This document shows positions 51,892 through 62,710 of a DNA stretch of 64,000 bases, one piece after another; the first letter of the stretch is position 1; each line of letters begins with the position of its first letter. Source of the DNA: Mesomycoplasma neurolyticum (lineage in GTDB: Bacteria; Bacillota_I; Bacilli_A; Mycoplasmatales; Metamycoplasmataceae); the NCBI RefSeq assembly GCF_900660485.1, contig NZ_LR214951.1, forward strand, positions 310,001 to 374,000, written 5' to 3'. The notes below the pieces were generated by a model. The model worked only from the letters and a program-made list of their open reading frames with translations. It had not been told where the DNA came from and did no database searches. The translations under genes and the position numbers were made by a program.

Positions 51892-54666
51892 ATGTTAAAA
51901 AACAATAAAATAACTACATTGTGATTTGTATACTTTGAAAGTAAAAAAAGCATTGAAAATGATAATGTTTTTTCTATTAAAAATTTCATTGACTGACTTC
52001 GCAAATCTGATGTTGAAAATATTGTAAAAATAGAATTTAAATTTATAAAAAAAGAAAATTATATTTTTGAAATAAATGTATCAATTTGAAAAAATAATAA
52101 TAAAAAAATAGAAAAAACTTTTTTTGATGAAGGTAAAAAAAACTATGATCAATTTACAAACTACAAAAAAGAACTATTTTTTTGATTATATGCATTAATA
52201 ATAATAAATGATAAACATTATTTTGAAATAGATTATAAAAATAATAATTTTATTTTTGAGTTTAAAAATAAAGAATTAGTCTTTTTAATAAATAACAAAA
52301 ATTTTTTAAAAAATTTTTTAAAAAAATATTTAGATAAACAAGAACATGTTTATAACTTAATGCAGAAAGACAATATTTTTGAAGATGAACAGAAAATTTT
52401 GAAAATTCTTTCAAATATTTACCTTCCTTATGCAAAAAATATTATTGTAACATTTTTTTTTCAAATTTTTCCAAAAGAACAGAAAAAAATTACTTTTTTT
52501 TATTCTAAACAATATGATAAAGTTGGTTTAGGAAGAACACATGTTGTTTCATTTTATAAATATGCAGATATAAATAATTTTATAGATAGTGAAATTATTA
52601 AAAAAATAAAAGAAAATTCTATAAATTCAATTAAATTTGAAATAGTTCCAAAAAGAAATGAAAATTTTAAAAAATTTCATTTTAGTTTAAATTCTAAAAC
52701 TATTATTAATGAAAATGAATTTATTTTTTTAAAAAACACTTTAGAAGAAGATGATACATATGAACAAAAAAAATTTGACTCAAAAATACAAAATATTTTT
52801 GAACTTATTTTTTCTAAAAAAAGCAATATATTAACTTTTCCAATTTTTCAAAGACCTTATGTTTGAACGAAAGAAATTTTTTCTAAAATTTTAGATTCTT
52901 TTGAAAAATTCAATTTTTTAAAAGAATCTAATGATAAAAATAATTATTCTTTTTTAAATCAAATTATTTTAAGAAAAAAATTTGGTAATGAGGTTGAAGT
53001 TATTGATGGTCAACAAAGAATAATAAGTATTTTAATAATTATTGTTGCTATTATCGACTTTGGAATTCATAAACAATTACATGATAATGAAAAAAATAAT
53101 TTCGAATTTATTGATCCTATTAAAAAAATTTTAGAAAATATAGAGAAAAAAATTATAAAAGAAAAAGAAGATGAAGAATTTTTAATTTTTAAGAGTGAAT
53201 TATTTTCTGAAAAAATACAATACAAAGCTAATGATTTAACACAAAAATATTTGAATAAATTAATGACTTTTTCAAGTTTACCAAAAATACAACAAAATAA
53301 AGAAGAAAATTTTATTTATAATAACTATATTTATGCTTTAGATTGATTAAACGATAAAATTAAAAATAATTTACATTTTTGAAATTTACAAAACAATTTA
53401 ATTTCTAAAGTTATTTTTTCTTCATTATATGTAGAAGATCAAAAAAATGATTTTTTTCAATATTTTTTTGAAATAATGAATACTACATCACAAAAATTAA
53501 CAATTTTTGATTTATTTAAAAATTATTTATTACAAGTTTTAACAAAAAACAACGAAAATTCAAAAATAATTAATAAAATTCAAAGTTTTTTGAAAAAATT
53601 TTCTAAATTAATACTAAACGGTGATAAAACTACAATAATACCAGATGTAAAGTTGAAATCTTTTATCAAGTTAATAACTTTTGGTTCAGGAGATTATGAA
53701 TTAAAAAAACTTTGAAAAAATCGAAAGTATTTAAGTCTTTTTGAAATTTTAAAAAATTATTTTGAATATCATTATGATGAAAATAATAAAGAAAAAATAT
53801 TAAATCATTTTTTAAACAAAGCTGAAATTTATAGTTATTTAAATTATATGCATTATGACAATGAAATAATTGTTAAAAAATTTTTAGAATTTAAATATCA
53901 TATTTATTTTTTAAGTAAAAATGATGTTACACACCCATTGATTTACAATATAATTAATTCATTAGATGAAAAACCTGAAAAATTATCTGAACAATATAAA
54001 ATTATTGATTCAAGAAAAAAAACAGAAAGAATTTTAAACGCAATTTGTGAGTATCAATTAAAAATGTTTCTCATCCACAATCAAGGACAATCTTTTACAA
54101 CATTTTATGATTCACTTATTAATGAATTAGATAAAGAAAAAACACAAGATATTGTTGAATGAATGTATAACACTGAAAGAACAAGACGTGTTATGCCAAG
54201 TGATGAAGAATTAATGAATTCTTTAAAAAATAAAAAAAATTTGGAAAAAATCAATAATAATGCTTTCATTATAAAAATTTTGTTCTTAGTTAATTTATAT
54301 ATTAAAAATAATAATAAAAATTGATCAAAATTAAGAGATGTGAATTTCCCAGATAAAGACTCTTCACTTGAACATTTTGTTGCTAAAAAAAACAATGATA
54401 ATTCGGAATTTAATGATTTCAAATACACATTAGGCAATTTGCTAATTGTAACTAAAGATTGAAATTCTTTATTATCTAATAAAAATATAGAAAGCAAAAG
54501 GAAAGAATTTGCAGAAAAAAAAGAACAATATTTAATTTCACACAATTTATATAATGGTTTTGATTCTAAAAATATAAATTTAGATTTAATTAAAACCAAA
54601 GAAGAATTCGAAGAAAGAAATTATCAAATAAATAATATAATAAAAGAATTATTTAAAAATAATTAA
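51892..54666 (+). CDS. DUF262/DUF1524 protein (GmrSD-like), probable defence nuclease
   Basis: 924 residues. N-terminal ~300 residues not recognised. DUF262 domain: FPIFQRPYVW (about 316) and EVIDGQQRIISIL (about 368), the predicted NTP-binding/cleaving part. C-terminal DUF1524 HNH-like domain: SSLEHFVAKKN (about 825), LGNLLIVTKDWNSLLSN and ESKRKEF. This pair is found in GmrSD, BrxU and SspE-type proteins that cut modified or foreign DNA. The His-x-x-Pro of the HNH is degenerate (EHFVAKK), so nuclease activity is uncertain. No Shine-Dalgarno; GATAAT ends 6 nt before the ATG (leaderless). The end overlaps the convergent p69 gene by 18 nt. Confidence 0.82.
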
Positions 54667-56373
54667 TTGTTTAACCATTTTTAAATAATTTTTTTTATTT
54701 TTTGTTTTGATTCTAGATAAAAATAATTCTAAGAAAATAAATAATAACATTGTTGGAAAAAGATAATTAGCTGCATTTGCAAATTGTTCTTTTTCTGTAA
54801 AGATTTTAATTTGTGAACCTAAATTAGCTCCATTTAAAATTATTCCATAAGTAATCACACTTCTAGTTACATTTTCGAACATAAATATTATTTGAATAAA
54901 TAACTCTTTTTTTATAAATGGGATAATAAAAATAAAAATTATTTTTAATTGTGAATAGCCTTGTTTTTTTAAATTATTAAAAAAATCTATTTCTATTTTA
55001 TCCACCATTGTTGAAACAATCTTTGAAAAGGAGAAAGAATTTAAAAATATCATTAGTAAAAAAAATGTTGTGAAAGGGTTTATTCAAAAAATATCAAAAA
55101 TATAAAATAAAACTATCAATGGCATTGTTCTTACAAATACAGCTAAAATTTTTAAAACAACACTTTGAAATTTATTATTAATTTTTTGAGATTGGACAAT
55201 ACCTAAAAAAGTTCCAAAAATAGCAACATAAAAAGTTATTATAAATGATTGTCAAATAACTTTAAATAACAAAACCAAAGGAGAAATTTTGTTAAAACTA
55301 AAAATTTTTTCAAAATTTATTTGAAAAATTCTAGCAAAAAAACTTTTTCATAAAAACATTTTAGAATAATTTTTTTCTAAATCAATTAATGCTAATATAA
55401 AAATAATAAAAGTAATAATAAAAAAAACAATAGTAAATAAAAAACGAAAATTATATTTTAATGAATAAATTTTTGTTTTTTTTGAAAATTTATATTGTTT
55501 TTCAAATAAAAAATAATTTATTAAAAAAGAAATGATTTCATTTATTATTAGAAAAAACATAAAAATTAAAAGTGGTATTGTCAATTGAGAAATATTTTGA
55601 TTAATTTCTATATTAATAGGTTTATAAATCAAAAGACCCAATCCATATATCCCTAATGTTCCCAGCAAGGAAATTCACCTAAAGTTGCTTTCTAAACTAT
55701 AAAAATAAAGGGAAAAAATTCTAGTTTTTATTTTTACTAAAACTTCTTTATAAAAAGCTTTATATTTATTTTCTCCTAATTTTATTGATAAATAGTAATT
55801 ACTTAAATCAAAACTATTAATCATATCAATTAAATATTTATGAATTCATAGTCATGTAAACCAAACATATATTCAGAATAAAGATTCTATAGGATCTAAA
55901 CTTTTTTTAAATATTGTGGCAAAAACTAAAACAGGAAATGCTCTTAAAACAATTATTATAAAACGTCATAATTTACATAGTAAGTTATTATTAATTTTTT
56001 TTGCACCAAAAAAAGAACTTATTATTGCAAAAACAAAACCTAAAAAAGTAGCTGATATAGTAATTTTGACTGTGTTTAGCAAGGTCTTAAACGAATAAAT
56101 TCACAAATTATTATTATTAAAAAGTGTACTTTTTTGATTAAATTTAAAAATTTCATTTATATAAAATAAAAATTTTTTATTTGTATAGGCATTTATATTA
56201 TGTTGTGAAAAACTAAAATATGTTATAGTTAAAACTAAAGCTATTAAAGTTGCAATTCATAATAAATAAAAATTTTTATTTAATATTTGAATTTCTCAAT
56301 TATTTTTATTATATCTTCAAAACAATGATTTTTTAAATTTAAAAATAAATAATTTAAAAAAATTATTTTTCAT
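54649..56373 (-). CDS. p69: ABC permease, p69/PhnE-like (double domain)
   Basis: 574 residues, about 10-12 membrane helices in two homologous halves, each with a binding-protein-dependent permease loop (FWISLLGTLGIYGLGL-type region in the first half; ENVTRSVITYGIILNGANLG in the second). Fits the p69 permease of the M. hyorhinis p37-p29-p69 operon. Lies 15 nt after the p37-like gene. Many TGA-Trp codons. Confidence 0.85.
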
Positions 56374-56388
56374 AAATTTTGCAAAAAA

Positions 56389-57549
56389 TTAAGAAAATGA
56401 TTTTTTATATTTATTTTTTAGAGTTTCAAAATCAGTGATTTCACGATATCCATTATATCCACTTTTTAAACCAAAATCATCCTGCTTATCATTTGAAAGT
56501 TTAATTAAAGTATCTTTAAAAAGCATTCTACTTTTTTCATCAATACTTTTATTAAAAATCAATACATCATAAAAAGTTAAGTTAGTTAAAGCAAGAACTT
56601 CCATTTTAACCCCTTCTTTTAATTTGAAGCTTGTAGTTGGTTTATCTCCATCTTTCGGATCTGTTCAAGCAAATGAATACATATTATCAATAAAAATTTG
56701 TTTTTTATTTTTATCTATGTATTGTGTATAAGTATCATCTCCACTAGCTTGAACTTTATATTTATCCTCTAATTTTTCAATAGGTTCATCATCATTAAGG
56801 TTAAAATGATCTTTAAATAATTTGTTAGCTAGTTTTCATTTTACTTGTTTACCTTTTTTACCATGAACAATTCCAAATTTTGAAAACTCACTTCAATTTT
56901 TATCGTCTCATGATTTTCTGATATTTTTCAATTCTTCTTCTGTACCAACAATAGTTATCATTCCAGCATATCAGTCAACTTTTTTGTTTTCTTCATCATA
57001 AAGAAATTGAAATTTTGCCCCATCTCATTTTTCTTCTTTATATCTTCATTTTGAATGTGGATTTGTTGATAAATATTTATTAATTCAACTATCTTTTTTA
57101 ATATTAAAATTTTCTGGATTTTCTTTATATGTTTTCATATCTTTATCACCGTATTCTTTAAATGCAAGTGTTAAAGTTTGGATATATGGTACTATATTTT
57201 CAAGTGAAACATCAATTAATTGAGAAATATTGACGATCCCTGCACTCACTTTGTTTGTTTCAACATTATTAAAAGTTGCATTTTTATCACTATTTGATTC
57301 TATTTCTAGCTCTAAAAAACTTGCTCCATTATATTTCTCTTTATTTTCTTCATAAAGTTGTTTCATTGTTTTATTGAATAAATCTTGGTATTTTTGAACA
57401 GCATTATTACTTGATTTTTGCTCAAATCAATCTGTTGCTATATTTAATTTTATTACCTTTTTTTCATTGTTACAAGAAGCAATGACAACAGGGATTGTGC
57501 TTATTGCTAACAATGGTAATAATTTAAGTAAAAATCTTTTTTTATTCAT
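56389..57549 (-). CDS. p37: p37/Cypl-like substrate-binding lipoprotein
   Basis: 386 residues. Signal peptide with lipobox VVIASC, then NNEKKVIKLNIATDWFEQKS and a periplasmic-binding-protein fold (SAGIVNISQL, WYAGMITIVG, SYNGYREITDF-type blocks). Relatives are the M. hyorhinis p37 protein, shown to bind thiamine diphosphate (Cypl), and PhnD. Start overlaps the ATPase gene by 8 nt. A TPP riboswitch upstream agrees with thiamine uptake. Confidence 0.88.
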
Positions 57550-58291
57550 ATATTTTTTTTTCCTTTATTGTTTTTAAATTAAATTGATCAATGCTAATAT
57601 CTAAAGCAATTCTGCCTTTTTTAAAAGCAATAACACGAGAAAAATATTTATCACTAATCAATGACAAATCATGAATATTTACAAGTGTTATTGTTTTTTG
57701 AAGTTGTGATAATGTTTTTAATGATTTTAGAACTGTTTCCGATGTTTTATAATCTAGACCTGTTGTGGGTTCATCAGCTAAAATAATTTGTGATTTTTTT
57801 ATCAAAAGTTTAGCTATTTCAACTCTTTGTTGTTGTCCGCCTGATAAATTACTTACAGGGGTGAAAATAAAATCTTCAATTAAAAATTGCTTTAAAATTC
57901 CTTTAATAAAATCAAAATCTTTTTGTGTAATAATATTAAATAATTTAAAAAAATTATTAGTTTGTAAATTGTAAAATTTTTTAATATTGTGATAAACATC
58001 TTCTTCATAAAGTAAATTAGGTTTTTGATTTAAATACCCAACACTTTGTTTAAAAGACTTTATTTCTTTTTTATTAAAGTCAAAGTAATTTTTATTATTA
58101 AAAAAAATATTTCCACTTAAAATTTTTAATTCATTAATAATTAAATTAAAAAAACTGGTTTTACCTGAACCCGAAGATCCTATTACAGCAATAAATTCAT
58201 TTTCTTTTATTTCTAAATTTAAATCATATAAAAGTTTTTCATTATCTTTTTTTGAACTAGCATTAACATTATTTATAACTATTTTTTTCAT
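57542..58291 (-). CDS. p29: ABC transporter ATPase, p29/PhnC-like
   Basis: 249 residues. Walker A AVIGSSGSGKTSFFN, Q-loop VGYLNQKPNLL, signature NLSGGQQQRVEIAKLL, Walker B ILADEPTTGLD, H-loop TLVNIHDLSL. First gene of the operon after the TPP riboswitch; drives uptake of thiamine or its phosphate with the p37- and p69-like proteins. Confidence 0.92.
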   Translation of the reverse strand: MKKIVINNVNASSKKDNEKLLYDLNLEIKENEFIAVIGSSGSGKTSFFNLIINELKILSGNIFFNNKNYFDFNKKEIKSFKQSVGYLNQKPNLLYEEDVYHNIKKFYNLQTNNFFKLFNIITQKDFDFIKGILKQFLIEDFIFTPVSNLSGGQQQRVEIAKLLIKKSQIILADEPTTGLDYKTSETVLKSLKTLSQLQKTITLVNIHDLSLISDKYFSRVIAFKKGRIALDISIDQFNLKTIKEKKIYE

Positions 58292-58299
58292 AATATTTT

Positions 58300-58426
58300 A
58301 GTAAAAAAAACTCCTTTGACAAGGGAGGAGTTTTTTTATTTTATTCAACTCGTGTTTTAGAATTACCTAATTCACTATAAGAGTATAATCTCAGCCTGAC
58401 TCTAACTCAAGCACCCCTGTCTTAAT
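58300..58426 (-). promoter_or_regulatory. TPP riboswitch with terminator
   Basis: Minus strand, just before the p29-p37-p69 operon. Conserved THI-box pieces: ACAGGGGTGC (about 58422-58413), GGCTGAGATT (about 58397-58388), GTGAATTAGGTAATTC in the place of the second conserved arm, then a terminator hairpin ACTCCTCCC...AAGGAGT plus T8 (about 58332-58304). TATAAT on the same strand at 58438-58433. Expected to stop transcription when thiamine diphosphate is bound. Confidence 0.8.
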
Positions 58427-58449
58427 TATTATATTATAAAAATTTAAAA

Positions 58450-58499
58450 AATAATAAAATTTCAATTAATTATAAAAAAATAGTTGAAATTTTATTATT
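58450..58499 (-). terminator. Terminator after membrane protein gene
   Basis: Perfect 16-base stem AATAATAAAATTTCAA / TTGAAATTTTATTATT, followed on the minus strand by a T-rich run. Confidence 0.65.
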
Positions 58500-58515
58500 A
58501 ATGTTTTTTTAAAAA

Positions 58516-59157
58516 TTATTTTTGTTTTTTATTTTTGTTTCTAGATAAAACTAACTGTTTTGTATGATTAATAATAATATTTATCAAAAAACTTGATGTA
58601 TAAATACAAAAAACAATATTAATTGTGTGTGATAATATAACTCTAGGTATTAATTTTTCTACTATATATTTTAAATATTCTATTAAATCTTCTTGTTCGG
58701 TTGTATTTCTACCTTTTAATATCATTCTAGTTTTGGGATCAATTCACGATATATGATCATCAGAGTGCAAAAAAGAGAAAAAACCTATAATAGAAAACCT
58801 AAAAGTTATTGTAAATATTGAAATAAATATCATTATTGAAAATAATAAAATCAAAATAGAAAATAACTTATTAATTTTTACATTTTTAATTTTATTTTTA
58901 TAAACAAAAAATAAGCTCAATGATAAAAATAATATTTTTTCTTTTCAAGTTTTATAATTATTTAATGAAAATAATTTAAATATGAATAAAAATAAAACAA
59001 TACCTAAACAAAAAGAAGCAATCAAAATACCCAAAGGTCCTAAAATTCATTTTTTATTGAATTGCAAAAACATTATTAAATCAAATAAAAAAAATAAAAA
59101 TCAAATTTTAGTTAAAAAACTAAACCAAACTATTTTTCTAATATTAATAATATTCAT
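58516..59157 (-). CDS. Four-helix membrane protein paired with cysteine peptidase, copy 1
   Basis: 213 residues. Membrane segments near residues 10-30, 40-60, 80-105 and 175-195 (GILIASFCLGIVLFLFIFKL, FSILILLFSIMIFISIFTIT); starts MNIINIRKIVWFSF, identical to the paralog at 61667-62284. Its ATG overlaps the end of the peptidase gene by 14 nt. Function unknown; co-translation suggests it helps localise, export or restrain the peptidase. Confidence 0.75.
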
Positions 59158-60532
59158 TTAAAATACCCATTTTTCTTAATTCTTCAGAAGTATATTTTTC
59201 TCCATTGTATGATAATAATTTTTTAAAATTTTTGCTTGGTTCTTTTATATCAAAAGCATATCAATAACCTAAACTTGTAAATCATCATATTTCTGATTTT
59301 GAAAGTACCACTTCTGAATAATGTTTGCCTGCTCATCCAATATTTACTAAATATTTATTAGTGGTTTTATCATAACCATAAATAACAAAATTATGCCCAA
59401 AAAAACCTAATTTATGTTCACCATTTTTATTAACTAAGCCTAAACCAGCAATTGATAACATAACAGGAACTTTTTTTTCTAACAATCAATCTTCAGGACT
59501 TGAAGTGTGCATAAAAGTAGCTGAACCTGTATGTTCTAAATCTTTTTTAATATTTTTATTTTCTAAAAATTTATTCATTATTTGCATAATTGAACCAGAT
59601 GATTTAATATCAACTCAGTCAGTGCCCATTTTTTTGTATAATTCAGCTACAAATCCATAAGGATTTCCATAATTTTTATGAACTATTTCGCTTTGTGTAA
59701 TATCTAAACTATAGTTTGTTTGAACATCAAAATATTTATTAATTTCATAATCATTAAATAAACCCGGAGTTCTAAAAATCTCCATATATAACAACATCAT
59801 TGATAAAGCTATATATTCACATAAACCACCTTTTAAATTATTATTCAACGCCTCACGAACTTCGGTATATCCTATATTTGCTTCTGAATAATGATTTCTG
59901 AATCATCAAGAATAAGGCACTTCATGCGAAGCTCTAAAACCTGGAACATAATATTTTCTAAAAACATTATCAATAACATAATCTAGCACACTTTTTTTAA
60001 TTCTTTTACTTTTATTATTGTTTTTATTTATTAAATCATTTTTTAATTGAATATTTTGAGAAATACTTTCTTTTATTTTTTTGTTGTATTCATCTTTTTT
60101 GGAAAATAATAAATTTATAAAATCATTGTTTATATTTTGGTTATCTATTGATGAATAAATACCTTTATTTTCATATCCTAAACCAATAATTGGAATATAT
60201 ATCAAATTTTTATTAAAATTCTCTTTTTCAATAGAACCTTTTTCAATTTTTAGCGTTTCACTATTAGTTTCTAAAATAGTAGCATAATATTCATCATATT
60301 GAATAAAAAATACTTTATTTTCATATAAATCTTTTATTTCCTTTAAAAAAAGAAATTTAGGTATTTTTCCTGTTAATTCTTTAATTTCTAAACTTATAGA
60401 TTTAATAAAAAAATCTATTTTTTTAGCTTCTTCTAATTTTTGTTGTATAACATAACTATCATTCACTCCATTGGGAGCTATAACACTTGCGCTATTTAAT
60501 AATAAAGTTGTGCTAACAATACTTTTTAACAT
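59144..60532 (-). CDS. Secreted papain-like cysteine peptidase
   Basis: 462 residues from ATG 60532 (AGAGGA upstream; the ATG at 60601 has no good site). N-terminal signal peptide (MLKSIVSTTLLLNSASVIA, no lipobox Cys). Propeptide-like region to about residue 210, then a catalytic domain with GGLCEYIALSMMLLYM (Cys about 238) and KLGFFGHNFVIYGYD (His about 380), later NIGWAGKHYSEV. This Cys...GHxFVIYGYD layout occurs in putative mycoplasma cysteine peptidases. Surface or secreted protease; targets unknown. Confidence 0.78.
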
Positions 60533-60725
60533 ATTTATTCCTCTTTTCTTAAATTCAATATAATAAATATATATAATATTTTTTATTTTCTCAAGAAACA
60601 ATTAAAAATTTAATTAATATAAAAATTAATATAAAAAATAGTTTATATAACATAATTATAAAAATTTTTATAAAAAAATAATGTATTTCATAAAAAACAC
60701 ATTATTAATCTTAAGAAATTAGCAA

Positions 60726-60856
60726 TTATTTTTTGTTTTTTAAATTAATAGTTAAAAAATTTTTTGATAATAGTCTACAGGTATAACTTTTACAACTTTT
60801 TTAATTTCAACCGAAATATCAAAAAGATTTTTTTCATTTTCTTTAGGTATAAAAAG
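60726..60856 (-). pseudogene. Duplicated 3' end of lon
   Basis: About 130 bases match the lon end (62711-62835) with a few differences, and the noncoding sequence after both stops (60604-60725 and 62590-62710) also matches. Homology breaks at about 60856. Confidence 0.8.
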
Positions 60857-60924
60857 AATGAATATTTAAATTAATAGAAAATTAATTTTTACTATAATCA
60901 CAAACCAATTTTAAGATTAACGAA

Positions 60925-61545
60925 AAAATGAGAATTAAAGGGCTAATAAAAATTTTAAATCAAAAATATCAAAAATTTATTCCAAAAGAAATTAAAGATA
61001 ATATTTTAAATAGTGGATTGAATTCACAAGCCTTTAATCAAAAATAATTAACTGATATAGTTAAATTTAAATTAAATAACCAAAGCAAAAATTATATTTA
61101 AATGCAATTATCAATTTATATGACAATAGCATTGTTGCTTATAACCTTATTTAGATTTTAATTTAGAATTAGTTATAAATACATTTTAAAGGTATTAAAA
61201 GGTATTAAAATAATTATAATGGTTAAAAAATTCTAATTCATAGTGATAAAGGTTCACAATAAACAAGTAATGAATTTGCTAATTTTATAAAAATAACGGT
61301 TTTAGTCATAGTATGTAAAAGTTAGAAAATGCATTGATAATTGTTCAATAAAAAATTTTTGAAAAATTATAAATTTAAAATAAAAAATTAAAAAAGATTT
61401 CAAATTATAAAATTTTAAATAAAGAAATTAAAAAATATATTTGTTTTTACAATAACAAAATGTATTAAATTAAAAACTTATTACCTATTGAGTGTAGAAA
61501 AACAAACTTTTATAATAAAAAAAGTGTCACCTTTTTTTATTAACG
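60925..61545 (+). pseudogene. IS3-family transposase relic
   Basis: Heavily mutated orfB. Readable landmarks across frames: VVAYNLI, HSDKGSQ followed by TSNEFANFIKNNGFSHSMSK, ENALDNCSIKNFW, and KKYICFYNNKMY ending near IECRKTNFYNKKSVT. These match HSDRGSQYTS, SMS..GNCYDNA and YI.FYN of IS3/IS150 transposases. Many stops; dead. Confidence 0.8.
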
Positions 61546-61666
61546 GTTAAAAAAATGTCTTTGTATAAATTTCTTTAATAAGTTTCTAAATTTAGAATTT
61601 CAAAAAAGATTAAATTTTGAACTATTATTAGAATAAATTGATTACTATTAATTATCATAAAATGTC

Positions 61667-62284
61667 TTAGTTAATCTTTTGTTGGAAATATTTTTTTAAA
61701 TTTAATGTTTTAACATAAGAAATAAAAATATTTGTTAAAAAAGTTGTGAAAAAAATAAAAAGAACAAAAATACTTAATATTTCAGATACCCATCTTGGTA
61801 TTGCATATATAATTACATACTTTAATATACGAATTTCAGGGTTGGGTTTGCCTACTAGCCCTATTCTAGTTTTTATGTCATATTTTTCGATATGATCTTT
61901 TGATAATAAGAAATAAATAAATGATTTTACATTTATAAATGTTAACCACAATATTAAAATTAATGTTGTGATAATAAACATTAATATAATAATAAATATT
62001 ATGCTATTTGTTTTTACCTTTTTAATTTTTCTTTTATAAACAAAAAACAAACTAAACATCAAAAACAGAATTTTATCTTTTCATGTTTTAAAATTATTTA
62101 TCAATAATATTTTGTGTATAAATAAAAAAGTAATGACAATTAAAATAATAAGATCTGAATAAATATATAAAATGTTCTTGTTGAATAAAAAAATATTACT
62201 AAAGAAAATAAATACATAGATTGCAAACAATATTTTCGCAACAAAACTAAACCAAACTATTTTTCTAATATTAATAATATTCAT
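61667..62284 (-). CDS. Four-helix membrane protein, copy 2
   Basis: 205 residues, paralog of 58516-59157 with the same MNIINIRKIVWFSF start but divergent later (LMFSLFFVYKRKIKKVKTNS; FVLFIFFTTFLTNIFISYV). Four membrane segments. Its partner peptidase is truncated (62271-62557), so it is an orphan; it remains open. Confidence 0.7.
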
Positions 62285-62557
62285 TTAAAATACCCATTTT
62301 TCTTAATTTTTCAGAAGTATATTTTTCTCCATTGTATGATAATAATTTTTTAAAATTTTTGCTTGGTTCTTTTATATCAAAAGCATAGCAATAACCTAAA
62401 CTTGCAAATCATCATATTTCTAATTTTGAAAGTACCACTTCTAAATAATGTTTGCTTGCTCACCCAATATTTACTAAATATTTATTAGTGGTTTTATCAT
62501 AAGTATAAATAACAAAATTATGCCCGAAAAAACCTAATTTATGTTCACCATTTTTAT
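62271..62557 (-). pseudogene. Truncated cysteine peptidase copy (C-terminal part)
   Basis: About 95 codons matching the end of 59144-60532, including the GHNFVIY block, but lacking signal peptide, catalytic Cys and the first ~365 residues. Sequence continues into the region before the lon stop. Confidence 0.75.
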
Positions 62558-62710
62558 CAAATAATATATATAATATTTTTTATTTTATCAAAAAACAATT
62601 AAAATGTAATTAGTATAACAAAATAATTTATATAACATTATTATAAAACTTTTTATAAAAAAATAATGTATTTTATAAAAAACACATTATTAATCTTAAA
62701 AAATTAGCAA

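Noticed and set aside
54105-54599. Minus-strand frame of 164 codons inside the DUF262 gene
   Set aside because: The plus-strand frame carries the domain motifs; the minus frame is Phe/Leu/Ser-rich shadow sequence.
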